From the NCBI RefSeq assembly GCF_000219215.1, contig NC_015726.1:1-64000 (forward strand): a stretch of DNA of 64,000 bases. Direction: 5' to 3'. How positions within the stretch are numbered: the stretch's first letter is position 1; each line of letters starts with the position of its first letter. A model generated the notes under the pieces. The model was not told where the DNA came from and did no database searches. It saw nothing but the letters and a program-made list of their open reading frames with translations. The stretch comes from Cupriavidus necator N-1 (GTDB taxonomy: Bacteria; Pseudomonadota; Gammaproteobacteria; Burkholderiales; Burkholderiaceae). The position numbers and the translations under genes are program-made. Of this stretch, positions 20,818-29,339 are shown piece after piece.

Positions 20818-21527
20818 GGCCGGTTCTCCAGGCCCGCGGCCTCGACATAGGCGCGCCGGGGCTTGAAGGACCGTGCCGCGCGCAGGCGCTCGGCCACGCC
20901 GGGCGCCGCGGCACCCGGGCCCGACAGCACCAGATGGACCAGGGTGCGCTCTGGCGACATGGGGGTGAGATAGGCCAGCGTGGCATGGCCGTCGGCGTCG
21001 GTGGCGCCGACCACCGACGCACCGATGCCGCGGTAGCCGTAGGCCGGATGTTCGAGCAGCCGCTCGCGCACCGTCTGCGCCGCAGCTTCGACCACGAACG
21101 CGCGGCAATGCGCCGTGGCCGTGGCCGCGGCGGCGGGGACGGCCGGCGACCATGGCGCGGTCCCGAGCGTGGCCCAGACGAAGCCGCCTGCCTCATGCGT
21201 GCCGAACACCTTCGCACAGGCGTTGCGGGGCGGCGTCAGCGTGGGATTGGCCGGAATCAGCGTGCACTGGCCGCTCGCCTCGAAGCGCCAGCCGTGATAG
21301 GCGCAGGACAGGGTATCGTCGATGATCCGGCCCAGCGTAAAACGGGTCCCGCGATGCGGGCAACGGTTTTCCCAAGCATGGACCGTGCCGTCGGCAGAGC
21401 GCCAGAGCGCCAGTTCCTGTCCGTCGAGAAAGGCCTGGGTGATCTCGCCCTGCCGGATGTCGCCAGACACCGCCACCGGGAACCAGTGCGCGCTGGCTTC
21501 GAAATCGCTTCCAACCGTGGTATGCAT
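20814..21527 (-). CDS. Free-standing Rieske 2Fe-2S protein
   Basis: 237-residue protein with a complete Rieske motif: Cys56-Pro-His58 and Cys75-Ala-Tyr-His78 (NRCPHRG and SCAYHGWRF). The N-terminus (ASAHWFPVAVSGDIRQGEIT) looks like the start of a full Rieske oxygenase, but the downstream catalytic iron motif N-x2-D-x2-H-x4-H is absent; residues 125-237 form a short region I cannot assign. First gene of the operon, coupled to oxygenase copy 2. It most likely shuttles electrons from the reductase to the two Rieske-less subunits, the job done in cis by the extra Rieske domain of NdmD. Confidence 0.85.
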   Translation of the reverse strand: MHTTVGSDFEASAHWFPVAVSGDIRQGEITQAFLDGQELALWRSADGTVHAWENRCPHRGTRFTLGRIIDDTLSCAYHGWRFEASGQCTLIPANPTLTPPRNACAKVFGTHEAGGFVWATLGTAPWSPAVPAAAATATAHCRAFVVEAAAQTVRERLLEHPAYGYRGIGASVVGATDADGHATLAYLTPMSPERTLVHLVLSGPGAAAPGVAERLRAARSFKPRRAYVEAAGLENRP

Positions 21528-21851
21528 GTTCGCCCCTTATTGCTTGTCGTTCAAACCAGGCGCCCGCAGGCGCCAACGGCGATGCATGACGTCTCGGTTC
21601 GCGCCTGGCAGCTTCTGGCAGCGCCTGGCTGCCGCGGCGGACGACCGTCTCATCGGTGGGTCTCCGAGCCCTGGCCGGCATGCTGCCGGGCCGGGCGCGG
21701 GAGACTTGCAGGCATTCTAGGAAGCGCGCCGCACCCGGATAAGGGGCGCAATAACCCGGTGCGTACCAGTTTTGAAACGGCCTTGCCGAGACAAAAAGAG
21801 CCCTCGCGAAGAGGGCTCCCTGGGCAGGCCGTGGCGCCGCGGAACGCGGCC
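21528..21851. other. Intergenic region upstream of the demethylase operon
   Basis: About 320 bases between the Rieske gene and frmA. The left part should hold the operon promoter (minus strand), but I see no clear -35/-10 pair. The right part contains the frmA terminator. No gene is supported. Confidence 0.4.
21793..21818 (-). terminator. Rho-independent terminator after frmA
   Basis: Perfect 8-bp stem GAGCCCTC (21798-21805) and GAGGGCTC (21811-21818) with a 5-base loop; on the minus strand TTTTT follows at 21797-21793. It isolates frmA transcription from the Rieske operon. Confidence 0.9.
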
Positions 21852-22964
21852 TCAGTACAGGATCACGGAGCGGATCGACTCGCCGCGCTTCATCAGGTCG
21901 AAGCCCTCGTTGATCTGGTCCAGGCGCAGGGTATGCGTGATCAGGTCATCGATATTGAGCTTGCCTTCCATGTACCAGTCGACGATTTTCGGCACATCGG
22001 TGCGCCCGCGCGCGCCGCCGAAGCCCGAGCCTTTCCACTCGCGTCCGGTGACCAGCTGGAACGGCCGGGTGCTGATTTCCTGGCCGGCGGCGGCCACCCC
22101 GATGACGAACGACTGGCCCCAGCCCTTGTGCGTGCATTCCAGCGCCTGGCGCATCGTCAGGGTGTTGCCGATGCATTCGAATGAGTAGTCGGCGCCGCCG
22201 TCCGTCAGCTGGACGATATGGTCGACGACATTGCCGACCTGGTCGTCCAGCGGATTGACGAAATGCGTCATGCCGAACTTGCTGGCCAGCGGGACCCGGG
22301 CGGGATTGATGTCGACGCCGATGATCTTGTCGGCGCCGACCATCTTCGCGGCCTGGATCACGTTCAGGCCGATGCCGCCCAGGCCGAATACCACCACGCT
22401 GGCGCCGGCTTCGACCTTGGCCGAATAGACCACCGCGCCCACCCCAGTGGTGACGCCGCAGCCGATATAGCAGACCTTGTCGAACGGCGCGTCCTCGCGG
22501 ATTTTGGCCACGGCGATCTCGGGCACGACGATGTAGTTCGCGAACGTCGACGTGCCCATGTAGTGGAAGATTGGCTTGCCGTCCAGCGAGAAACGCGAGG
22601 TCGCATCCGGCATCAGGCCCTTGCCCTGCGTGCCGCGGATCGCCTGGCACAGATTGGTCTTGCGCGACAGGCAGAACTTGCACTGGCGGCATTCCGGCGT
22701 ATAGAGCGGAATCACATGGTCGCCCTCGCGCAAGCTGTTGACGCCGGGCCCGGTATCGACCACGATGCCTGCACCCTCATGGCCGAGGATGGCGGGAAAG
22801 ATGCCTTCCGGATCAGCGCCGGACAGGGTGTAGTAATCGGTATGGCAAATGCCGGTGGCTTTGACTTCGATCAGCACCTCGCCGGCGCGCGGCCCGTCCA
22901 GGTCGACCTCTTCGATCGTCAACGGCTTGCCCGCTTCCCATGCAACTGCTGCCTTCACTTTCAT
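21852..22964 (-). CDS. frmA: S-(hydroxymethyl)glutathione dehydrogenase / class III alcohol dehydrogenase
   Basis: 370-residue zinc alcohol dehydrogenase of class III (EC 1.1.1.284), oxidising the formaldehyde-glutathione adduct to S-formylglutathione. Catalytic zinc site [12 protein letters not shown] and GHEGAGIV, structural zinc cysteines in [20 protein letters not shown]-binding [18 protein letters not shown], and the class III region [11 protein letters not shown]. The start [15 protein letters not shown] has an AGGAG site; the ORF extends to 23075 without homology. It stands alone with a terminator, upstream of the Rieske operon that carries frmB, so the two formaldehyde steps are supplied by neighbouring units. 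Confidence 0.95.
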   Translation of the reverse strand: MKVKAAVAWEAGKPLTIEEVDLDGPRAGEVLIEVKATGICHTDYYTLSGADPEGIFPAILGHEGAGIVVDTGPGVNSLREGDHVIPLYTPECRQCKFCLSRKTNLCQAIRGTQGKGLMPDATSRFSLDGKPIFHYMGTSTFANYIVVPEIAVAKIREDAPFDKVCYIGCGVTTGVGAVVYSAKVEAGASVVVFGLGGIGLNVIQAAKMVGADKIIGVDINPARVPLASKFGMTHFVNPLDDQVGNVVDHIVQLTDGGADYSFECIGNTLTMRQALECTHKGWGQSFVIGVAAAGQEISTRPFQLVTGREWKGSGFGGARGRTDVPKIVDWYMEGKLNIDDLITHTLRLDQINEGFDLMKRGESIRSVILY

Positions 22965-23192
22965 GGACCACTCCTCCTGACTGCCCACACGCCCGGAGTG
23001 GGCGATGGATTCGCAGGGGATTCTAGGGCGCGGGCGTGCGGCGATTAAGGGGAATGGCGCGCACCTGCGTCCCAAAACTGGAACATGTACAGCGGGGGTG
23101 TGCCTGCTTGTCAGGCCGAAGTCAGCCGAACAGCCGCCATACGTCGCTATCTAACTGGGGGCCCCTATTGAGGATGGCGAGCGGGGGTTTAC

Positions 23193-24207
23193 ATGCACCT
23201 GACGGAGACGAAAGCAATGCTTGGTGACAGCGAACCCTGCCCGCAGAGCGTAGCGCGGGAGCACTTGGCCATGGTGCTCTTGGTCGATGACCAGTTTATG
23301 GTTGGCGAAGCGGTGCGGCGGGCGCTGGCAATGGCGGGCGATATCGACTTCCACTACTGTGCAGAGCCAGACGAAGCTGTCGCAGTCGCTGAGCGCACTA
23401 GACCCACCGTGATCCTTCAGGACCTGGTGATGCCCGGGGTTGACGGGCTCACGCTAGTACGGTGCTACCGCGCTAATCCCGCCACGCGCGACGTTCCGAT
23501 CATCGTCCTTTCCACCAAGGAGGAGCCAGCTACGAAGAGCGCCGCCTTCGCCGCCGGCGCCAACGATTATCTGGTCAAACTGCCCGACAGCATCGAACTG
23601 GTGGCGCGCATCCGCTACCACTCACGCCCCTACCACAACCTACGACAGCGTGACGAGGCATTCCGCGCGCTGCGGCACAGCCAGCAGCAACTACTCGAAT
23701 CCAATCTACAGCTAGAGCGGCTGTCCAACTCTGATGGCCTTACCGGTTTATCCAACCGGCGCTACTTCGACGAATATCTAGGCGTACCCAGCGACAACAA
23801 AGCCAGCTCGCGCTGCTGATGATCGATGTCGACTTCTTCAAGGCCTACAACGATACGTATGGCCATGTGGCAGGCGACCATGTGTTGCGCCGCGTGGCCG
23901 CTGTGATTCGTGAGAACTGCGTGCGTCCGGCGGACCTTCCCGCACGCTTCGGTGGTGAGGAGTTCGCCGTGATTCTGCCATCTACTTCACCGGGCCCCAC
24001 CCGTTTGCTGGCGGAGAAGATTCGACGGTCGATCGAGAGCTTGGAAGTGCCGCACATCGGCTCGGCCGTAAGTTCCTTTGTCTCTCTAGTATCGGATGCG
24101 CGGTGCTGGTGCCGCGCCCCGACACGGTTTTAAGTCACCTGATAGAAGCAGCGGACGCCAGCCTTTACCAAGCTAAGGGCAGGCGTCGGGTTCCTTGGCA
24201 GCGATAG
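23193..24207 (+). pseudogene. WspR-like response regulator/diguanylate cyclase, frameshifted
   Basis: An N-terminal receiver domain is intact (MVLLVDDQFMVGEAVRRAL, phosphoacceptor Asp in ILQDLVMPGVDG, Lys in LSTKEEP), followed by a linker and the start of a GGDEF domain ([14 protein letters not shown]). Near 23775-23800 the frame shifts; the next frame continues [16 protein letters not shown] to the active-site loop GGEEF. A second shift near 24090 is needed to reach [18 protein letters not shown] and the end SLYQAKGRRRVPWQR, with a TAG at 24205. The family makes cyclic di-GMP. With two shifts, only the receiver half could be made intact. Its last 35 bases overlap the convergent HNH gene. Confidence 0.85.
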
Positions 24208-25435
24208 CCAAAATCAGCTCAAAATTCTTCTCATCTCCACCAATGCCGTGATGGATATGGCGATGGCAGGCAGGGCATATGGCCGCAACATAGCGCGGGT
24301 GATCAAGTCCTCCATCGGACACGCGTGTTGTGTGATGTGGTTCTAGATAAGCTGAGCCATCTTTTCGCTTGAACGGTGCTGGCTGCTGGCATGACTCGCA
24401 AATGCCTTCCGCACGCAGCAGTACGTAGTCCTTTACTCGCTTGCTGCGCCGATAGAGCTTTCGTAGTGCCGCCTTGCCCATTTCGTCGCTCGAATTGTGA
24501 ATGGCCTCAATGGCGCGCTTGCGAGCCTCCTCCAAGCTGGTAGGCGCTGGATCATCCGTCGCCTCATCTTCGGGCAACGTGTTGCTCTCCTCGTCCAACA
24601 GCGCGACCGGAACCAGTTGAAAGACGATGATGTTTCTCTGCGCCCCTTTCCTATCGGGGCCACGGCGAATCGAGTGACCGCCGTAGGCATGCTCGCCCAG
24701 ATATTCCTGTCCCTTGCCTTTCCCTAGCGCCTTGAAAAGGTGCAACGCTTGTCCGTTGGCGGCGTGCTCACGGATGGCAAGGTTGCCGCGTTTGAACTCC
24801 ATATCGCCGACTTGCCCTTCTCCCGTGTACGAGAACATGCCTAGCTCGTCGCGGCCGTCAAAGTAGCCATACTGCTCGCCGCTTTCGCCGGTGAAGATGA
24901 AGACGGCTGGTACTTTGCTGGACGGAGCTATGCCGCTTTGGCGGCTTCCGCCAAAGCGATCGTGAATTTCCGTCTGCCGATGGTAGACGCGCCCTAGTGC
25001 GAACTTTGGAGGTTCGAACCCCGCGAACGGAGGGCTCCCGCCAGGGAGCCGGACAATGCTGAAGCCCAGGTTTTCAAGGTAAGCGTTTGTTTGCTCGCCG
25101 CCGCTAAAGCGTGACACGGGCACGCCTGTCGCCATCGATAGAATTTGCTTAGGCGGATACAGCTTTCCTTGATCGGAGATCGCGTAAAGCTGCGACTTCT
25201 TGATTTCCCAATCTTCCCATTTCTGCGTACCACGCAGCACCCGATCGAACTCGTCCAATGCCGACCTGATGGTCGCTTGCGTGACATTTGGAATGCGCAA
25301 TTTTTCCCCCGCGACTGCGACGTCTCTACCGATGACTGCAATCAGAAATTTCTGATATTTTTGGTCATTATGTAGCGCACGACGCCTGCAAGCAATGGCT
25401 TGGAGGGCTTCTCGAATTGGAGGAGTCGGGGGCAT
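24173..25435 (-). CDS. McrA-like SRA-HNH restriction endonuclease (type IV)
   Basis: 420-residue protein. An N-terminal domain of unknown role (1-140) is followed by a ScoMcrA-like SRA domain (about 150-290; HDRFGGSRQSGIAPSS, GESGEQYGYFDGRDE, YTGEGQVGDMEF) and a C-terminal HNH nuclease (about 345-410) with zinc cysteines CESC and CPAC and catalytic EPHHTTRVSDGG then CHRHIHHG. Such proteins cut DNA carrying modified bases (5-methylcytosine or phosphorothioate in ScoMcrA). The gene is visibly less GC-rich than its neighbours and stands alone, consistent with recent transfer. The ATG at 25435 has no good ribosome site, so the true start is uncertain. Confidence 0.85.
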   Translation of the reverse strand: MPPTPPIREALQAIACRRRALHNDQKYQKFLIAVIGRDVAVAGEKLRIPNVTQATIRSALDEFDRVLRGTQKWEDWEIKKSQLYAISDQGKLYPPKQILSMATGVPVSRFSGGEQTNAYLENLGFSIVRLPGGSPPFAGFEPPKFALGRVYHRQTEIHDRFGGSRQSGIAPSSKVPAVFIFTGESGEQYGYFDGRDELGMFSYTGEGQVGDMEFKRGNLAIREHAANGQALHLFKALGKGKGQEYLGEHAYGGHSIRRGPDRKGAQRNIIVFQLVPVALLDEESNTLPEDEATDDPAPTSLEEARKRAIEAIHNSSDEMGKAALRKLYRRSKRVKDYVLLRAEGICESCQQPAPFKRKDGSAYLEPHHTTRVSDGGLDHPRYVAAICPACHRHIHHGIGGDEKNFELILAIAAKEPDACP

Positions 25436-25800
25436 GTCTGCTGGGCGACTGAACGGCCCAGGGGTTCTTCAGTGCTTGGCTGGTAGTGGAGTTCGTGGAC
25501 GATCTCTATGCCGCAGGTTAGGAACACACTGATGCGGAAACCGTTTCGCTTACCGGGTACGGGTGACGCCGGCGAGTCGTGACATCAAATCCAGCCTATC
25601 CCATTCTCCACGTAACGAATCCTGCAGTTGGGTTCGTTCTGGCACAGCATATGCAGGCATGTACTTGGGCTTTGCCAATTGCGGCCGAAGGGAGCTTTGA
25701 GAATTGCAGCATTGGTCCGGAAGCTCTGTCGGCGGAGACTGGTCGCGTCACCAACACGATGGTCGACCAGGTTTGACAGCCTGACCCTTGTACACCGGAC
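25436..25800. other. Intergenic stretch upstream of the structured leader
   Basis: About 365 bases with only short, unconvincing ORFs on both strands. It should hold promoters for the HNH gene (minus strand) and for the leader/DUF1484-like gene (plus strand). I could not single out either. Confidence 0.3.
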
Positions 25801-25940
25801 GAGGAGCGAAGCGGTATCCTCTCGTCTTTCGCCTATGTACGCCCCTATGGGCGGGCCGTGGCGGGGGAGCCTTCGCGCTCGCCGGTTCGTACATGCCGGT
25901 CTGTCAACCCTGCCTTGTGCTCGCCCACCCGGTTGACAGC
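25801..25940 (+). ncRNA. Candidate structured RNA leader upstream of a small gene
   Basis: Several nested inverted repeats occur in 140 bases: GAGGA...TCCTC (25801-25821); a 7-bp closing stem ATGTACG (25835-25841) with CGTACAT (25888-25894) that encloses two hairpins, GCCC-CTAT-GGGC (25841-25852, sharing one base with the closing arm) and a GGCG/GAGC..GCTC/CGCC hairpin (25860-25883); then a perfect 9-bp stem CTGTCAACC (25901-25909) with GGTTGACAG (25931-25939). This looks like a three-way junction plus a 3' hairpin, ending 39 bases before the start of the next gene. Could be a cis-acting leader or a small RNA. Confidence 0.55.
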
Positions 25941-25978
25941 GGATGGTGAGCCTCCATAACTCATGTACGGAGGTCGCA

Positions 25979-26308
25979 ATGACTAGCACTACCCCAGCTC
26001 CCCAAGAGCCCACCCTCGCCCAAAAGCAAGCCCAACTAGCCGAGAACCTGGCCAAAATCGACCGCGCCCAGGCCCGCCGCCACGCCAAAGCCGCCCCACC
26101 CCCGCCCAGCAAAGCCGTCACCCTCGAGGACCACATCCTCGAAGCCACTGACGACATCCTGCGCGTCAGCGCCGGCCTTCAGTCCTTCCTGACTTTGTTG
26201 GAGCTGCAGAGCGACACCATCCCCCAAGGCATCGGCCTCCACGCCCTGCTTTTGCCGCTCAAGCAACAGCTGGTCGACACCGCTGACCGCCTGCAGGCAT
26301 TGGTCTGA
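25979..26308 (+). CDS. Small hypothetical protein, DUF1484-like
   Basis: 109 residues. ATG at 25979 with ACGGAGG five bases upstream. The N-terminal half is Ala/Pro/Gln/Lys-rich and helical (PTLAQKQAQLAENLAKIDRA); the C-terminal half (EDHILEATDDILRVSAGLQS, then LLELQSDTIPQGIGLHALLLP) resembles a short family I know from Ralstonia/Cupriavidus as DUF1484 (from memory, unsearched). No signal peptide or membrane span. Function unknown. The striking feature is its folded leader. The end lies 103 bases before the convergent GGDEF-EAL gene. Confidence 0.7.
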   Translation: MTSTTPAPQEPTLAQKQAQLAENLAKIDRAQARRHAKAAPPPPSKAVTLEDHILEATDDILRVSAGLQSFLTLLELQSDTIPQGIGLHALLLPLKQQLVDTADRLQALV

Positions 26309-26360
26309 CGAGGGAGAGCCTGCTTACCCGCCCAACGGATGAGCAGCGCTGAAAAGCAAA

Positions 26361-26387
26361 CGGCGCGAGCCAACTGGTCTCGCGCCG
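26361..26387 (-). terminator. Terminator between convergent genes
   Basis: Perfect 9-bp stem CGGCGCGAG (26361-26369) and CTCGCGCCG (26379-26387) around a 9-base loop. On the minus strand it is followed by GTTTGCTTTT, a moderate T-rich tail. Most likely terminates the GGDEF-EAL gene. Confidence 0.65.
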
Positions 26388-26410
26388 CTCGCATTCTGGT
26401 GCGGTGGCAT

Positions 26411-29053
26411 TCAAGTCACGGCGCTCACGTAGGCCTCGAACGCGCTGGCCTCCACCGGCGGACAGAAGTAGTGGCCTTGCCCGTAGTCGCAGCCGGCAGC
26501 CACCAGGATGTCGCGCTGCGACTCGGTCTCGACGCCCTCGGCAATCACGCGGATGCGCAGCGCATGCGCCATGCTGATGATGGCGCGGCACAAGGCCACG
26601 TCGTCCGGGCCCCGCGTCAGCGAGCGGACGAAGGACTGGTCGATCTTGATGTAGTCAATGTCCAGGCGCCGCAGGTACGACAAGGACGAGTAGCCAGTGC
26701 CGAAGTCGTCGAGCGCGATCTCGATGCCGGCCGCCTGGAAGCGGGAGAGCTGGTCCATGACATCGGCGTTCTGCTCCATCAGCGAGCCTTCGGTGATCTC
26801 GATGACGAGGCTGCCCACCGGCACGTTCCTGCGCTCGATCATGCTGGACCAGGACTCGGGCCCGCTCGCAGGCGCGCTGAACTCCACTGGTGATTTGTTG
26901 ACCGAGATCTGGAAGCCATTGCCCAGCAGCACCTGCCAGCGCGCAAGCTGGTCCAGCGCTTCCGTCAGCACCCAGCGGCCGATGTCGATGATGAGGCCGG
27001 ATTCCTCCGCAACGGCAATGAAATCGGCCGGGTGGATCGGCCCGCGCGCCGGATGGTCCCAGCGGATCAGGGCCTCGGCCTTGCAGACCTTGCCCGTGCG
27101 CAGATTGACAATGGGCTGGTAGTGCAGCGCGAACTGGCCGGACGCCAGCGCCGTGCGCAGGTCCTGCGTGATGCGCAGGCGCTCCCTCTCCGCATGCAGC
27201 AGCGCCTGGGTGAAGACCTTCCAGCGATTGCGGCCCTCCTCCTTGGCGGCAAACATCGCCTGGTCGGCGCACACCAGCAGGTCCTCGGCGTTGTCGGCGT
27301 CCTTGGGGTAGGTCGCCACGCCGATGCTGGCCGACACCACCACCAGCTCGCCGGCCAGGTGGTAAGGCGCGGCAATCCGCTCCAGGATGGCCTCGGCAAT
27401 GCCCCCGGCAACGCCGGCATCGCCCACAGCGGACAGGATCACGGTGAACTCGTCGCCGGCCAGCCGCGCCACGGTATCCGACGCGCGCACCGATGCCGCA
27501 ATACGCCGCGCCGCCTCCAGCAGCAACAGGTCGCCCTGGTCGTGGCCGAGGGTATCGTTCACCTCCTTGAAGCGATCCAGGTCGATGAACAGCAGCGCCA
27601 GCACATCCTGCGTGCCGCGCGAACGCTCGATCTCCTGCCTCAGCCGGTCGAAGAACAGGCGGCGGTTGGGCAGATCCGTGAGCGCATCGAAATTCGCCTG
27701 GTGCCGGATGACTTCCTCCGCCTGGCGTTTCTCGGTCATGTCATGGATCAGCGCAACGCGGCGGCGCTCGCCATACGCGTGGGCCAGGTAGGTATCCACG
27801 GTCAGGTAGGCGGGAAACTCGCTGCCGTCCTTGCGGCGGATCGAGAATTCGCCGCTCCATCTGCCCTTGGCTGCCACGGTGGCCCGCAGGCGCTCGACCA
27901 GCCCTGCCACATTGCCTGCCCCGCTGACGATATAGCCCGGGCGGCCCTTGACCTCCTTGGCTGTATAGCCGGTGGCGGCGGCAAAGGCCGGATTCACGTC
28001 GATGATGGTGCCATCGAGCGACGTCACCACCATGGCCTCGCTGCTGGACGAATAGACCAGCGAAGCCAGCCGCATCTCCTCCATATGGCGCTGTCGCTCC
28101 CCCATGGAGCGGCGCAGGCTGTAGTACAACAGGCCAAGCAGCAGCGTGGAAGCAATGGCACCGGCCAGGGCAACGCGGCGATAGACCTCGTAGGGCGCCA
28201 GCACCAGGCCGACCGACTCGCCCACCACGAAATTGAGCCCGAACTCCGGCAAACGGTAATAGCCGAAGACCCGCTCCACGCCTTCGGAGCCCGACACCGC
28301 CCGATAACTACCAGACTGGGGCGACCCGCTGGCGAGGTACGGCCTGTTGCTGACCGCCCTGGCCAGCGTGCCCTCCATGGCCGGCACGCGCGCAAGGACC
28401 TGGCCGGAAGTCTTGATGACCGACGCCACTTCGCCATCGCGGTTTGTGAACGACTGCGCAAAGCTGGCGAACTGCTCCGGACTGACCGAGACCACGATGA
28501 CCCCGTCGAAGCTGCCCGCGCGCAGGATGGGGCGCGTGAACTGGATCGACCATTTGCGCGAGACCTTGCCCTTCACCGGGTCGCTGATGAACAGCATGTC
28601 GCGCCCGCCCGCGTTCTGATGGACCCGGAAATGCTCGCGCCCGCTCAGGTCGACCTTCTGGCCGGGCGCGGGCGGGGCGATGGACGAGTAGATGAGCAGG
28701 CCATGCTTGTCGATCACCGACACCTGGAACGACAGGTCCACCACCAAGTTCTCCCGCTCACGCACCATGTCGATGAATCCCGGCTGGCCGACCAGCCAAC
28801 TGGCCCGCAGGTCGAGGAGGAACTCGGACAGCCGCAGGATGCTGGATCTCGAGTACGCGCCGAACGCCTGGGCCTGCGCCTGGGTACGCTCCGCGGCGTC
28901 GTGCAGCAAGCGGTCCCGCTCGCTCACGAGCTGAAACGCCGCGAACGCCCATGTTGCAATCAGCCACGCCGCCGCCGCCAGGTTCAACGGGGAAAAGACC
29001 TGGTGCAGGCGCTGCAGCGCCTTGCCATATCGGGTGGTCGAGCGTTCTGGCAT
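26411..29053 (-). CDS. CACHE-PAS-GGDEF-EAL signalling protein (cyclic di-GMP turnover)
   Basis: 880 residues. Membrane span about 24-42, a periplasmic dCACHE-type sensor (45-290), second span about 296-314, PAS (330-440), GGDEF domain with the active loop LAGDEF (532-536 reads AGDEF) preceded by an I-site RASD (523-526), then an EAL domain (EAL at 660-662, DDFGTGYSSL, EGVE). EAL key residues look intact, so phosphodiesterase activity is likely; the Ala in the first loop position makes cyclase activity uncertain. ATG at 29053; the TTG at 29056 is an alternative. Likely senses a small extracellular ligand and adjusts cyclic di-GMP. Confidence 0.92.
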   Translation of the reverse strand: MPERSTTRYGKALQRLHQVFSPLNLAAAAWLIATWAFAAFQLVSERDRLLHDAAERTQAQAQAFGAYSRSSILRLSEFLLDLRASWLVGQPGFIDMVRERENLVVDLSFQVSVIDKHGLLIYSSIAPPAPGQKVDLSGREHFRVHQNAGGRDMLFISDPVKGKVSRKWSIQFTRPILRAGSFDGVIVVSVSPEQFASFAQSFTNRDGEVASVIKTSGQVLARVPAMEGTLARAVSNRPYLASGSPQSGSYRAVSGSEGVERVFGYYRLPEFGLNFVVGESVGLVLAPYEVYRRVALAGAIASTLLLGLLYYSLRRSMGERQRHMEEMRLASLVYSSSSEAMVVTSLDGTIIDVNPAFAAATGYTAKEVKGRPGYIVSGAGNVAGLVERLRATVAAKGRWSGEFSIRRKDGSEFPAYLTVDTYLAHAYGERRRVALIHDMTEKRQAEEVIRHQANFDALTDLPNRRLFFDRLRQEIERSRGTQDVLALLFIDLDRFKEVNDTLGHDQGDLLLLEAARRIAASVRASDTVARLAGDEFTVILSAVGDAGVAGGIAEAILERIAAPYHLAGELVVVSASIGVATYPKDADNAEDLLVCADQAMFAAKEEGRNRWKVFTQALLHAERERLRITQDLRTALASGQFALHYQPIVNLRTGKVCKAEALIRWDHPARGPIHPADFIAVAEESGLIIDIGRWVLTEALDQLARWQVLLGNGFQISVNKSPVEFSAPASGPESWSSMIERRNVPVGSLVIEITEGSLMEQNADVMDQLSRFQAAGIEIALDDFGTGYSSLSYLRRLDIDYIKIDQSFVRSLTRGPDDVALCRAIISMAHALRIRVIAEGVETESQRDILVAAGCDYGQGHYFCPPVEASAFEAYVSAVT

Positions 29054-29339
29054 CAAATGGGTATCGCAGCGCAGCGAAGAATCGACATCGATAGCAGGCT
29101 AGTCGAGGTCAGCGAACCCGACAAGCAGCAGCACTCCAGTCCCGTGCTCACCGCGCGGAGCCGGGCCGGCGTGTGCCGAAAGCGGCACGTCGTGATCATG
29201 CCCCGCTCGACTCGTGGGCACGTGGGCGACTATGTGCCATTCTGGCCTGATTGACGCCCCCCAAAAGGGGGCTAAGGCATTTTCGCCACAGACATTTCGG
29301 CGCCGCTGTCGGAGCCAGGGCGCATACGGCGATAGCCTG

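Noticed and set aside
16483..22964. Exact identification as the caffeine (ndm) operon
   Set aside because: NdmA/NdmB-type genes and a Rieske-fused reductase are absent from the operon; only the general logic is shared, so ndm gene names are not applied.
25585..26157. Minus-strand ORF across the leader and DUF1484-like gene
   Set aside because: No similarity to known proteins; the plus strand has a good ribosome site and folded leader instead.
27032..29254. 740-residue plus-strand ORF opposite the GGDEF-EAL gene
   Set aside because: Antisense shadow; Arg/His/Gly/Ala-rich without domains, while the opposite strand encodes clear domains.
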